From Pseudomonas sp. Irchel s3h14 (GTDB taxonomy: Bacteria > Pseudomonadota > Gammaproteobacteria > Pseudomonadales > Pseudomonadaceae): a stretch of DNA of 54,517 nt. Positions within the stretch are counted from its first letter, which is position 1. The number at the start of each line of letters is the position of its first letter. Shown one piece after another: positions 34,812 to 44,993 of this stretch. The notes under the pieces were generated by a model. The model was not told the DNA's origin. It saw only the letters and a program-made list of their open reading frames with translations, and ran no database searches. Made by a program: the position numbers and the translations under genes. The stretch is from NCBI RefSeq assembly GCF_900187425.1, contig NZ_FYDJ01000028.1:1-54517 (forward strand). The letters run 5' to 3'.

Positions 34812-35816
34812 TTAATCGGCCCGATACTTTCCGGGTGTCATGCCAAACCAGCGGCTACAGGCTTTGTTGAAACTGCTGTGGTCATGAAAACCAAGGAGAT
34901 ACGCGACATGCTTCATGTTGAAGCGAGAATTGCGCAGGTAGAAATCGGCCAATTGCCGGCGCACGGCATTCTGCACGTCCTTGAATTGCGTCCCGTCTTT
35001 TTCCAGGGTGCGTTGCAGCGTTCGCTTGCTGATGTTCAATGCGGCCGCGATTGACTCCATATCGCACACCCCCTGGCCCTGACTCAAGCGCTTGGTAATC
35101 AGTGCCCGAATTCTGCCGACGATGGTGCAGCCAAACAGCGAAACCAATTGAGCTTCGGCAAAACTGTCATGCAGTACCGCCAGTTCTTCGTTAGCCATGC
35201 TCAGCGGACGCAGAAGCTCCTGCCCGTCAAACAGGATGCTGTCATAGGCAGTCCCAAAATGCAGGTCGCAGCCAAACAGCCTTTGATGCTCGGACGTGTC
35301 TTCAGGTTCTGGATAGGCGAACTCCACACTCAACGGTTGCGGTAAGTTGCCTCCCGCCAGCCAACGGCAAAAACCCAGCAATGAAGCCATGCCTGCATCC
35401 GAGTACTGCCGGGGTTTGACCGACCCCTTTTGCTGATGATCAAGCGCCGCCAATCGATAATGCTGTTGCTCCGGCAAAAAGAAGAGGCTGAATCCGGTGC
35501 TGATCAAAGGGCTGAAACGCACCAGGCGTTCAAGTGCTTTTTTCAGATTCAAACTGGACATCATGGTGTAGCCGACGATCTGAAGGTTACCGGGATGGAA
35601 GTTTCCATAGGCCTTCAAACCGATGTCTGGATCGCCAGCGGCCTGGGCTCCCAGTTCCCATAGCCGATAAATAGCCCCTCGTTCGCAGTACGCTCCCAGG
35701 TTGTTAACGGTCTCCATGTCCATCCCAGCCTCCCGACACAGACTGGCAACATCCAGCCCTTGTGCCGAGAGCGTATTCACCAGCACGCTGGCATAACCTG
35801 AACTGATTCTATACAT
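34812..35816 (-). CDS. phbR: AraC-family activator, PhbR-like
   Basis: 334 residues. The OruR/ArgR-type N-terminal sensing domain (about 15-200, with YCERGAIYRLWELGAQAAGDPD) precedes two AraC helix-turn-helix motifs (about 235-330: MESIAAALNISKRTLQRTLEKDG; HVAYLLGFHDHSSFNKACSRWFGMTPGKYR). It is divergent from phbB across 258 bp. In Pseudomonas sp. 61-3 an AraC-type PhbR gene lies beside phbBAC and activates it, and the layout here is the same. Effector unknown. Confidence 0.82.
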   Translation of the reverse strand: MYRISSGYASVLVNTLSAQGLDVASLCREAGMDMETVNNLGAYCERGAIYRLWELGAQAAGDPDIGLKAYGNFHPGNLQIVGYTMMSSLNLKKALERLVRFSPLISTGFSLFFLPEQQHYRLAALDHQQKGSVKPRQYSDAGMASLLGFCRWLAGGNLPQPLSVEFAYPEPEDTSEHQRLFGCDLHFGTAYDSILFDGQELLRPLSMANEELAVLHDSFAEAQLVSLFGCTIVGRIRALITKRLSQGQGVCDMESIAAALNISKRTLQRTLEKDGTQFKDVQNAVRRQLADFYLRNSRFNMKHVAYLLGFHDHSSFNKACSRWFGMTPGKYRAD

Positions 35817-36074
35817 GCCGTCCTCAATGACCTGCGGAGCCGAACATCCTGTCCGGAGCCATGACTAACCTGCGTTGAATCGAATACTAACTGACTAATA
35901 AGTCTCAAATATTGATCCCAGTATAGGCACTCGTCATTTTTTGCCAGTGGTCCGAAAAAATCTGCATGGCACCGTTGGACACCAGACCGTCACCTCTCAA
36001 CACTTCCGCACACCCCGCCTATGCCGAACAATCCCCCCATCTTGCAACGCAAAACACAAAAAGGAAGAAAGTGT

Positions 36075-36821
36075 ATGAAGTCACTTGGTCGTATTGCGTT
36101 GGTCACGGGTGGTATGGGTGGGATTGGCACTGCGATAAGCCAACGCCTGTACAAGGAAGGATTCAAGGTCATCGTGGGCTGCAGCTCAGATTCCGCCCGC
36201 AAGAAAGAATGGATGGCGAGCCAACTGGAGGCGGGTTATCAATTCGAATGCATCTATGGCGACATCACCGATTGGGAATCAACGCGCAAAGCGTTCGAGA
36301 TGGCACGTGAGCAATTCGGCCCGATCGATGTCTTGGTCAACAACGCCGGGATCACGCGTGATGCGTCCTTTCGCAAACTGACGCCCGAAGACTGGAACGC
36401 GGTCATCGGCACCAACCTGAGCGGCCTGTTCAACACCACCAAACAGGTGATTGAAGGGATGCTGGCCAAGGGTTGGGGACGGGTCATCAACATCTCCTCG
36501 ATCAACGGTCAGCGCGGCCAGTTCGGCCAGACCAACTACAGCGCGGCCAAGGCCGGCATCCATGGTTTCACCATGGCCCTGGCCCGGGAAGTGTCCGGCA
36601 AGGGCGTGACCGTCAACACCGTTTCCCCAGGGTACATCCAGACCAGCATGACCGCGGCCATCCGCCCGGACATTCTCGACACCATGATCGCGGCCACACC
36701 GGTCGGGCGTCTCGGCCAACCTGAAGAAATCGCTTCCATCGTGGCCTGGCTGGCTTCCGATGAATCGGCCTATAGCACCGGGGCCGACTTCTCGGTCAAC
36801 GGCGGCATGAACATGCAGTAG
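36075..36821 (+). CDS. phbB: Acetoacetyl-CoA reductase (SDR family)
   Basis: 248 residues from the ATG at 36075, after AAGGA at about 9 bases. Classical SDR: cofactor motif ALVTGGMGGIGTAI, NNAG, the catalytic Ser of ISSINGQRGQFGQ and YxxxK in NYSAAKAG. C-terminal GGMNMQ is typical of PhaB. It makes (R)-3-hydroxybutyryl-CoA from acetoacetyl-CoA with NADPH. First gene of phbB-phbA, with phbA 57 bp downstream. FabG is the generic alternative; context decides for PhbB. Confidence 0.93.
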   Translation: MKSLGRIALVTGGMGGIGTAISQRLYKEGFKVIVGCSSDSARKKEWMASQLEAGYQFECIYGDITDWESTRKAFEMAREQFGPIDVLVNNAGITRDASFRKLTPEDWNAVIGTNLSGLFNTTKQVIEGMLAKGWGRVINISSINGQRGQFGQTNYSAAKAGIHGFTMALAREVSGKGVTVNTVSPGYIQTSMTAAIRPDILDTMIAATPVGRLGQPEEIASIVAWLASDESAYSTGADFSVNGGMNMQ

Positions 36822-36878
36822 ACCTGTCAGGGCATGAATGCCCTGCTTGCACTCGACAAAATCTTAATGAGGTCACGC

Positions 36879-38057
36879 ATGAACGAAGTCGTAATCGTTG
36901 CCGCAACTCGTACCGCCATTGGCAGTTTTCAAGGTGCCTTGTCCGCGATTCCAGCCACCGAGCTGGGCGCGGCGGTCATTCGCCGTTTGCTGGAAGAGAC
37001 CGGTCTGGACGGCTCGCAGATCGATGAAGTGATCCTCGGACAGGTACTCACCGCGGGCTCGGGACAAAACCCGGCACGCCAGACGGCGATCAAGGCCGGC
37101 CTCCCCCATACCACCCCTGCCCTGACCCTGAACAAGGTCTGCGGCTCGGGCCTCAAGGCGGTTCAGCTAGCGGTCCAGGCCATCCGTTGCGGCGACGCCG
37201 AACTGGTGATTGCCGGCGGTCAGGAAAACATGAGCCTGGCGCCGTATGTGCTGCCCAAGGCCCGCACCGGTTTGCGTCTGGGTCATGCGCAACTGCAAGA
37301 CAGCGTGATTCAGGACGGTTTGTGGGACGCCTTCAACGACTACCACATGGGCATTACCGCCGAGAACCTGGCAGAGAAGTACGAGCTCAGTCGCGAAGAC
37401 CAGGACGCTTTCGCCGCGGCCTCGCAACAGAAAGCCGCTGCTGCCATCGAAGCGGGCTACTTCAAGCGTGAAATCACCCCGATCCTGATCCCTCAGCGCA
37501 AGGGTGAGCCGCTGGTCTTCGACACCGATGAACAACCGCGTCCAGATAGCACACTGCAGGCGCTGGGCAACCTCAAACCTGCGTTCCAGAAAAACGGCAG
37601 CGTGACCGCCGGTAACTCGTCGACCCTCAACGACGGCGCCGCCGTACTGTTACTGGCCAGTGCCGCCAAGGCCCTGGCCCTCGGCTTGCCGGTTCTGGCA
37701 CGCATCAAGGCTTACGCCAGCGCTGGCGTCGACCCGTCGATCATGGGCATCGGCCCGGTGCCGGCCACTCGTTTGGCATTGACCAAAGCCGGCTGGAGCC
37801 TGGACGACCTCGACCTGATCGAAGCCAATGAAGCGTTCGCCGCGCAATCACTGGCAGTCGGCAAGGAACTGGGTTGGGACACCAGCAAAGTCAACGTCAA
37901 CGGCGGCGCGATTGCCCTCGGTCATCCGATCGGTGCATCGGGCGCGCGAATTCTGGTGTCGCTGTTACACGAGCTGATTCGTCGCGACGGCAAAAAAGGC
38001 CTGGCCACGTTGTGCATCGGTGGCGGCCAAGGCGTCAGCCTGGTCATCGAGCGCTAG
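36879..38057 (+). CDS. phbA: Acetyl-CoA acetyltransferase (beta-ketothiolase)
   Basis: 392 residues from the ATG at 36879, with GAGG 6 bases before. Thiolase motifs are complete: acylated Cys88 in NKVCGSGLKA, NVNGGAIALGHPIGASGARI with the catalytic His, and the second active Cys in LCIGGGQG. It condenses two acetyl-CoA to acetoacetyl-CoA. The upstream 57-bp gap shows no terminator, so it is coexpressed with phbB. A strong terminator follows at 38088. Confidence 0.94.
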   Translation: MNEVVIVAATRTAIGSFQGALSAIPATELGAAVIRRLLEETGLDGSQIDEVILGQVLTAGSGQNPARQTAIKAGLPHTTPALTLNKVCGSGLKAVQLAVQAIRCGDAELVIAGGQENMSLAPYVLPKARTGLRLGHAQLQDSVIQDGLWDAFNDYHMGITAENLAEKYELSREDQDAFAAASQQKAAAAIEAGYFKREITPILIPQRKGEPLVFDTDEQPRPDSTLQALGNLKPAFQKNGSVTAGNSSTLNDGAAVLLLASAAKALALGLPVLARIKAYASAGVDPSIMGIGPVPATRLALTKAGWSLDDLDLIEANEAFAAQSLAVGKELGWDTSKVNVNGGAIALGHPIGASGARILVSLLHELIRRDGKKGLATLCIGGGQGVSLVIER

Positions 38058-38087
38058 AAACACAGGAGTGTTTGCTTTAGTTGCTGA

Positions 38088-38120
38088 CGCGGCGCCGAAG
38101 TCCGGCGCCGCGGTTTTTTT
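38088..38120 (+). terminator. Strong intrinsic terminator between phbA and phbC
   Basis: A perfect 10-bp GC stem CGCGGCGCCG / CGGCGCCGCG with loop AAGTC is followed by G and T7. It lies 30 bases after phbA and 33 bases before phbC, on the coding strand of both genes. Read-through or a separate promoter is needed for the synthase. Confidence 0.88.
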
Positions 38121-38153
38121 CGGCCCGGTTTACGGATGTGGGCAAGGAGTTCC

Positions 38154-39857
38154 ATGGACAATAACGCGCATACCTTCAACACCTTCTGGTCAGGCCAGGT
38201 TCCGTTCATTGCCTCCTTTGCAGTGCAACAATTACGTCTCTGGGTCAGTAGCAATCCGTGGTTTACCGGCCAGGAATACAACGAGTGGTTTGACCTTCCG
38301 CGCGGCACCCTGGACAGCCTTCAATCGGATTACCAACAGCAATGGTGCGAACTCGGCCAGCAACTGCTGACCGGTCAGCCATTCAGCTTCGACGATCGAC
38401 GTTTTGCCAGCGGCAACTGGAGCCAGCCACTGTTCGGCTCGCTCGCAGCGTTTTACCTGCTCAACGCAGGGTTTCTGCTGAAGCTGCTGGACACGTTAGC
38501 GATCCCGGACAAAAAGCCGCGCCAACGTCTGCTCTATCTGGTGGAACAGGCCATCGCCGCCGGCGCGCCCAGCAACTTTCTGGCCAGTAATCCCGATGCG
38601 CTGCAACGTGTCGTCGATACCCAGGGAAGCAGCCTCCTCACAGGCTTGCTGCACCTGGCCAGCGACCTGCAAGAAGGCAAGATGCGCCAGTGCGACGCCG
38701 GTGCCTTCAAAGTCGGTGTCGATCTCGCCAACACCCCGGGCGAAGTGGTGTTCGAGAACGAACTCTTCCAGCTGATTCAGTATTACCCGCAAAGCGAAAC
38801 CCAGTACCGGCGCCCGGTGTTTGTCGTGCCGCCGTCAATCAACAAGTACTACATTCTCGACCTGCGCCCGGACAACTCGATGGTTGCCCATCTGTTGAAA
38901 CAAGGGCACCCGGTGTTTCTGATGTCGTGGCGCAACTTCGACCAGGAACACGCGGGTACCACCTGGGATGACCTGATCGAAACCGGCATCATCAAAGGCC
39001 TGCAAGTGACCCGTGAAATCAGCGGCGAGCAGCGGCCCAATTGCGTCGGCTTCTGCATCGGCGGCACCTTGTTGAGCTCGGCGCTGGCCGTCCTGGCGGC
39101 GCGCGGCGACCGCGAGATTGGCAGCGTGAGCCTGTTGACCACCTTCCTCGACTACCTCGATACCGGCCCTATCGACATCTTCGTCGACGAACAATTGGTG
39201 GTCTACCGCGAGCGCACCATCGGCGGCCAGGATGGCCCCATCGGCCTGTTCAAGGGCGAGGACATGGGCAATACCTTCTCGCTGCTGCGCCCCAACGACT
39301 TGTGGTGGAACTACAACGTCGACAAATACCTCAAGGGCCAGAAACCGATTCCCCTCGACCTGCTGTTCTGGAACAACGACAGCACCAACCTCCCGGGCCC
39401 GATGTACTGCTGGTATTTGCGCCACACCTATCTGCAGAACGACCTGAAATCCGGTGAGCTGGACTGTTGCGGAGTCAAGCTGGACCTGCGCGCCATCGAT
39501 GCTCCGGCGTACATCCTCGCCACCCATGACGATCACATCGTGCCGTGGAGAAGCGCTTACGCCAGCACCGAATTGCTCTCCGGGACCAAGCGCTTTGTAC
39601 TGGGCGCGTCAGGGCATATCGCCGGAGTGATCAACCCGCCGGCCAAGGAAAAACGCCATTACTGGACCAACAACCGGGTCACCAAAAACCCGGAAACCTG
39701 GTTCAAGAACGCCCAGCAACATTCCGGTAGCTGGTGGAATGACTGGTTCGTCTGGCTGGCTGAACAGGCCGGCGAACGCCAGCCCTCGGTACTGCATACC
39801 GGTAACGCGCAATACCCGGCGATCGAGTCGGCGCCGGGGCGTTATGTGATGCAGTGA
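38154..39857 (+). CDS. phbC: Class I poly(3-hydroxyalkanoate) synthase
   Basis: 567 residues from the ATG at 38154, preceded by AAGGAG. PHA-synthase lipase-like box GFCIGG carries the nucleophile Cys301. Asp460 (DHIVPW) and His488 (GASGHIAGVINPP) complete the triad, and the conserved Trp residues of the WWNDW tail are present. The length fits class I (PHB-type) enzymes, which use short-chain hydroxyacyl-CoA, unlike the mcl class II synthases typical of Pseudomonas. It polymerises (R)-3-hydroxybutyryl-CoA on granules. It is cut off from phbA by the terminator at 38088. Confidence 0.93.
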   Translation: MDNNAHTFNTFWSGQVPFIASFAVQQLRLWVSSNPWFTGQEYNEWFDLPRGTLDSLQSDYQQQWCELGQQLLTGQPFSFDDRRFASGNWSQPLFGSLAAFYLLNAGFLLKLLDTLAIPDKKPRQRLLYLVEQAIAAGAPSNFLASNPDALQRVVDTQGSSLLTGLLHLASDLQEGKMRQCDAGAFKVGVDLANTPGEVVFENELFQLIQYYPQSETQYRRPVFVVPPSINKYYILDLRPDNSMVAHLLKQGHPVFLMSWRNFDQEHAGTTWDDLIETGIIKGLQVTREISGEQRPNCVGFCIGGTLLSSALAVLAARGDREIGSVSLLTTFLDYLDTGPIDIFVDEQLVVYRERTIGGQDGPIGLFKGEDMGNTFSLLRPNDLWWNYNVDKYLKGQKPIPLDLLFWNNDSTNLPGPMYCWYLRHTYLQNDLKSGELDCCGVKLDLRAIDAPAYILATHDDHIVPWRSAYASTELLSGTKRFVLGASGHIAGVINPPAKEKRHYWTNNRVTKNPETWFKNAQQHSGSWWNDWFVWLAEQAGERQPSVLHTGNAQYPAIESAPGRYVMQ

Positions 39858-39883
39858 TCGACCACCCTGCACGGCGGCTGGCG

Positions 39884-40033
39884 CTGTAGCAGCTGTCGAG
39901 CCTGCGAGGCTGCGTTCGGCTGCGTAGCAGTCGTAAACCCTGAGTACGCGGTGAGTCTGACGCACCGCATTGTCTGACCTTACGGCTGCTACGCAGCCGG
40001 ACGCAGTCTCGCAGGCTCGACAGCTGCTACAGA
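39884..40033. repeat. GTAGCAGCTG-type palindromic repeat (second copy)
   Basis: Arms GTAGCAGCTGTCGAGCCTGCGAG and CTCGCAGGCTCGACAGCTGCTAC are perfect inverses, with inner GCGTAGCAG / CTGCTACGC pairs. It shares the family of 16655-16812 and closes the PHB block. The rest of the 39858-40482 gap holds only a weak small ORF and the toxin-antitoxin promoter. Confidence 0.85.
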
Positions 40034-40058
40034 GCCGAACGGCCACAGAGGATCGTGA

Positions 40059-40187
40059 CTACTCAGATGGGTCGAGTCGATCCAGTGCTCGGTTCACCAC
40101 CCACTCGGCCAGCATGATGACTTGTGAAGTACCCAGCAGGGTATTACGACTTGTCCCCTCTATACGATCCGCCAAATCCATGGTCAT
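40059..40187 (-). CDS. Possible 42-aa ORF in the gap before the toxin-antitoxin genes
   Basis: An ATG at 40187 opens a 42-codon frame with protein-like text (MTMDLADRIEGTSRNTLLG, VIMLAEWVVNRALDRLD). The ribosome site is weak. The same frame is open upstream without a start codon, so it could be the 3' remnant of a longer gene. Family not recognised. Confidence 0.22.
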   Translation of the reverse strand: MTMDLADRIEGTSRNTLLGTSQVIMLAEWVVNRALDRLDPSE

Positions 40188-40433
40188 TAAACACGCGATC
40201 TTGACTGTGTGGATTTGGCGTCGGCGCAGGTCCCACAAGCGGCGTCGAAAATCAAAAAATCGAGGATTTGTCCCACATGTTTTTCCGGTTGGCCGTCGGA
40301 CGCGCGACGTTTAACGTGGTGGCTCCAGTCAGGCAAGAGAGAGCGCCTGGCGCCCGGCAGGCTTGGTTTCATGCTGTGAGCACGTAACGTGCGGGAGCAT
40401 TACTTTCGCCGACAAACTCAATTGCGCAGGTTG

Positions 40434-40466
40434 CGACATTTGGCGCTATGATTGCGTCAAATGTCG
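40434..40466. promoter_or_regulatory. Candidate autoregulatory operator of the Xre/RES toxin-antitoxin genes
   Basis: CGACATTTGGCG and CGTCAAATGTCG form an inverted repeat with one mismatch. The spacer contains TATGAT, a good -10 element, 31 bases before the antitoxin ATG. Repressor binding here would block the promoter, as in autoregulated toxin-antitoxin operons. Confidence 0.55.
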
Positions 40467-40482
40467 TATGGAGGTAATCGGT

Positions 40483-40992
40483 ATGCCCGCCGCGAATCAA
40501 GCAGACAAGCCTGCCGTCAAATCCACAGGAAAAACAGTCGTAGCGACGGAGACAAAAAGTGTCACCCGAAAGCCGACTGAGGTGCTGTTACATGGCCGCG
40601 AAGGTGATACGCGCATGTTGATCATCCGATACACAAAGGAAGGCTTTGACCTGAGCGACGTCAGGGACATGCTTTCTATATCCGATCTTTACATGGCGCA
40701 CGGCCTGGTTCAGCGCATTACAGGGAAGTCCCTCAGGACTGTCCAGCGCTTGGCGAAGGAGACCAAACCAGTGCGGCTAAACCAGCAACAAAGTACAGTC
40801 GCCTTCCAGTATGCGCAGGCTCTGGAGCACGCCATCAACGTGTTTGGCAATCAGCAGTTGGCTGAGGATTGGTTGAAGAAACCCTGCAAATACCTGGACG
40901 GAAACATCCCGCTGGAGCTGATCGACAACTCGCTTGGCTTCCAGGTAGTCGAAGACTATTTGACCCGGATTGAACACGGGGTTTATCAATGA
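40483..40992 (+). CDS. Xre/MbcA/ParS-type antitoxin (DUF2384 family)
   Basis: 169 residues from the ATG at 40483 with GGAGG at 8-base spacing; longer frames to 40363 lack support. A Lys/Thr-rich disordered N-terminus (about 1-45) precedes the Xre-like helix-turn-helix domain (about 55-110, LVQRITGKSLRTVQRLAKE). The C-terminal toxin-binding domain follows (ALEHAINVFGNQQLAEDWLKKP, IPLELIDNSLGFQVVEDYLTRIEHGVY), the classic DUF2384 ending. It neutralises the RES toxin encoded next and probably represses its own promoter. The stop overlaps the toxin ATG by 4 bases. Confidence 0.9.
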   Translation: MPAANQADKPAVKSTGKTVVATETKSVTRKPTEVLLHGREGDTRMLIIRYTKEGFDLSDVRDMLSISDLYMAHGLVQRITGKSLRTVQRLAKETKPVRLNQQQSTVAFQYAQALEHAINVFGNQQLAEDWLKKPCKYLDGNIPLELIDNSLGFQVVEDYLTRIEHGVYQ

Positions 40993-41477
40993 ATCCTTTG
41001 CCCTGGGATGGGAAGTGGCACGCTTGGCGCCTTGACCGCGAGGTCTTCAAGGACACCTGGGACAGTGGCATGGGTGCGCAGCAATCCGGTGGTCGATGGA
41101 ACCCTCCCGGCCGCCGGGTTATTTACGCTTCGGCCGATCCGTCCACTGCCATTCTGGAAGTCGCAGCCCACGCAGGCTTCGATACGCTGGATATGGTGCC
41201 TCACGTGTTGACGTGCTTCGAAGTGCTGGATTCGAATTCCATCAAGGTTGTTCAGCCCGAAGATGTGCCAAACCCCAATTGGCTTATCCCGTCTCAACTC
41301 TCGCCCAATCAGCAGCTGTTTGCTGATGATCTGCTGGCCGAACATCCCTTTCTGCTCATCCCGTCTGCAGTCACCCGTCATTCGTGGAATCTGTTGGTGA
41401 GCTGCGACTTGGCCGCGGATCAGTTCAAACTTGTTTCTCAGGAACGCTTTGGGCTGGATACCCGGTTGCTCAAGTGA
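40989..41477 (+). CDS. RES-domain toxin (NAD+-degrading family)
   Basis: 162 residues. The RES domain spans nearly the whole protein: WHAWRLDREVFKDTW, GGRWNPPGRRVIYAS (conserved Arg, Tyr), STAILEVAAHAG (conserved Glu), and the C-terminal SWNLLVNP-like HSWNLLVSCDL region. Characterised RES toxins hydrolyse or phosphorolyse NAD+, halting growth. It overlaps the antitoxin by 4 bases. The stop is 9 bases before the 3' end of the convergent tRNA-Sec gene. Confidence 0.9.
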   Translation: MNPLPWDGKWHAWRLDREVFKDTWDSGMGAQQSGGRWNPPGRRVIYASADPSTAILEVAAHAGFDTLDMVPHVLTCFEVLDSNSIKVVQPEDVPNPNWLIPSQLSPNQQLFADDLLAEHPFLLIPSAVTRHSWNLLVSCDLAADQFKLVSQERFGLDTRLLK

Positions 41478-41486
41478 AAGGAAAAA

Positions 41487-41582
41487 TGGCGGAAGGCAGC
41501 CGGAGTCGAACCTGCCCGGGAACGGATGCCGTCCCCAACCGGGTTTGAAGCCCGGCCGCGCCACCGGGCGCGATTGCCTTCC
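41487..41582 (-). tRNA. selC: tRNA-Sec (anticodon TCA)
   Basis: About 96 bases including encoded CCA. The acceptor stem pairs GGAAGGCA with TGCCTTCC followed by G-CCA. The anticodon arm is CCGGGCT-TCA-AACCCGG. An extended variable arm (TTGGGGACGGCATCC...CCCGGG) and the T-loop GGTTCGACTCC follow. The long acceptor, UGA-reading anticodon and neighbouring selA/selB make the assignment firm. It lies 6 bases behind selB. Confidence 0.96.
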
Positions 41583-41588
41583 TTGAAG

Positions 41589-43492
<1,904 letters not shown>

Positions 43493-43496
<4 letters not shown>

Positions 43497-44917
43497 TCTA
43501 TGGCTCCTGCAATTTGATCGAGTTGCGCCAACCACGCCGGCTCATCGTCCAGTTGCCGCAGATCCAGCCACAACGCATCGTCATCAATGCGCCCGAGCAC
43601 CGGAATCGGCAACGCTCGCAGGGACGTTTCCAAACCATGCAGCTGCCGTCCACGAAGACGTTTGGACGCGTGCGGTCGCAGGCATAAAGCCGCACTCGGC
43701 AAGCGCGCCACCGGTTGGCTGCCGCTGCCGATCATGCTCAGCGCCGGTACTGCACTGACGCTCCAGCCGTCGCCCAAGACTTTGGCCAGCAAGGGTTGCA
43801 GACGCTCAGCCTGGGCGAGGATGTCCGCCTGGGGCCGGGTCAGCAGGCGCAAACTCGGCAGCCGCTCAGCCAGTCGATCAGGATCGCGGTACAGGCCCAA
43901 CACCGCTTCGAGGGCAGCCAGGGTCAGTTTGTCGACCCGCAAGGCGCGCTTGAGCGGGTTCTTCTTGATCTTCGCGATCAGGTCTTTGCGGCCGACGATC
44001 AACCCGGCCTGGGGGCCACCCAGTAACTTGTCGCCGCTGAAGGTGACGATGTCGGCGCCATCGCTCAGCGCCTGGCGCACCGTCGGTTCGGCGGGCAAGC
44101 CCCAGCGCGTCAGGTCCAGCAGGCTGCCGCTGCCGAGGTCTTCAAGCAACGGCAAGCCGTGTTTATGCGCGAGTTGCGCCAACTCGGCGGTCGGCACCCG
44201 TGCGGTGAAGCCTTCGATGTTGTAGTTGCTCGCATGTACGCGCATCACCAACCCGCTGCGTGGGCTGATCGCGGCTTCGTAATCGCGGGCATGCGTGCGA
44301 TTGGTGGTGCCGACTTCGTGGAGCCTGACCCCGGCTCTGGCCATGATGTCGGGAATGCGGAACGCGCCGCCGATTTCGATCAGTTCGCCCCGGGAAATGA
44401 TGCCTTCCTTACGCGCGCCCAGGCTGTTGAGCGCCAGCAATACGGCGGCGGCGTTGTTGTTGACCACCGTCACCGCCTCGGCGCCGGTCAGCTCGCGGAT
44501 CAGGCCTTCGATCAGATCATCACGGTCGCCGCGTTTGCCGCTGTGCAGGTCGAATTCCAGATTGAGCGGGTAGCGTGCCGCGAGTTGCACGGCGTCGATG
44601 GCTTCCTCCGGCAACAACGCTCGCCCCAGATTGGTGTGCAGCACCGTGCCGGTGAGATTGAACACCCGGCGCACGTTGCTGCGATGCTGAATGGCCAAGC
44701 GTTCACCTGCCCTGCCGGCTAACGCTTCGGGTGCGATTTCAATGGCGTCGAGTTGCCCCGAAAGCACCGGTTCACGCAAGTCATCAAGCAATTGGCGCAA
44801 ATTCGCCAGCAGCGCATCACGCCCGTAACGCTCAGCCAATGGCTGGCAGGCGGGATGGCGTAGCAAACTGTCGATGGAAGGCAGCCGCAGAGTTTGGCTG
44901 GCGGATCTGGAAGACAT
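43493..44917 (-). CDS. selA: L-seryl-tRNA(Sec) selenium transferase
   Basis: 474 residues from the ATG at 44917 with GGGAG 6 bases upstream. A TTG at 44932 in frame is less likely. PLP-dependent fold I enzyme: N-terminal tRNA-binding region, FNLTGTVLHTNLGRALL, EVGTTNRTHARDY and the PLP-Lys in FSGDKLLGGPQAG (Lys297). It converts Ser-tRNA-Sec to Sec-tRNA-Sec using selenophosphate. Coupled to selB and 76 bp behind fdhE, within the formate dehydrogenase array. selD is not in this window. Confidence 0.95.
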
Positions 44918-44993
44918 CAGGCGCTCCCGCAAACGTTGACCGTCGCGCCTGAGTGTAGCTGTTGAGTTTAAAGGGAGTGCTCAAAGGGATAGC

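Noticed and set aside
44873..44893. GGAAGGCAGCCG in selA, identical to the tRNA-Sec 3' end on the + strand
   Set aside because: Only 12 bases, inside conserved selA coding sequence, so it is not evidence for an attachment-site duplication.
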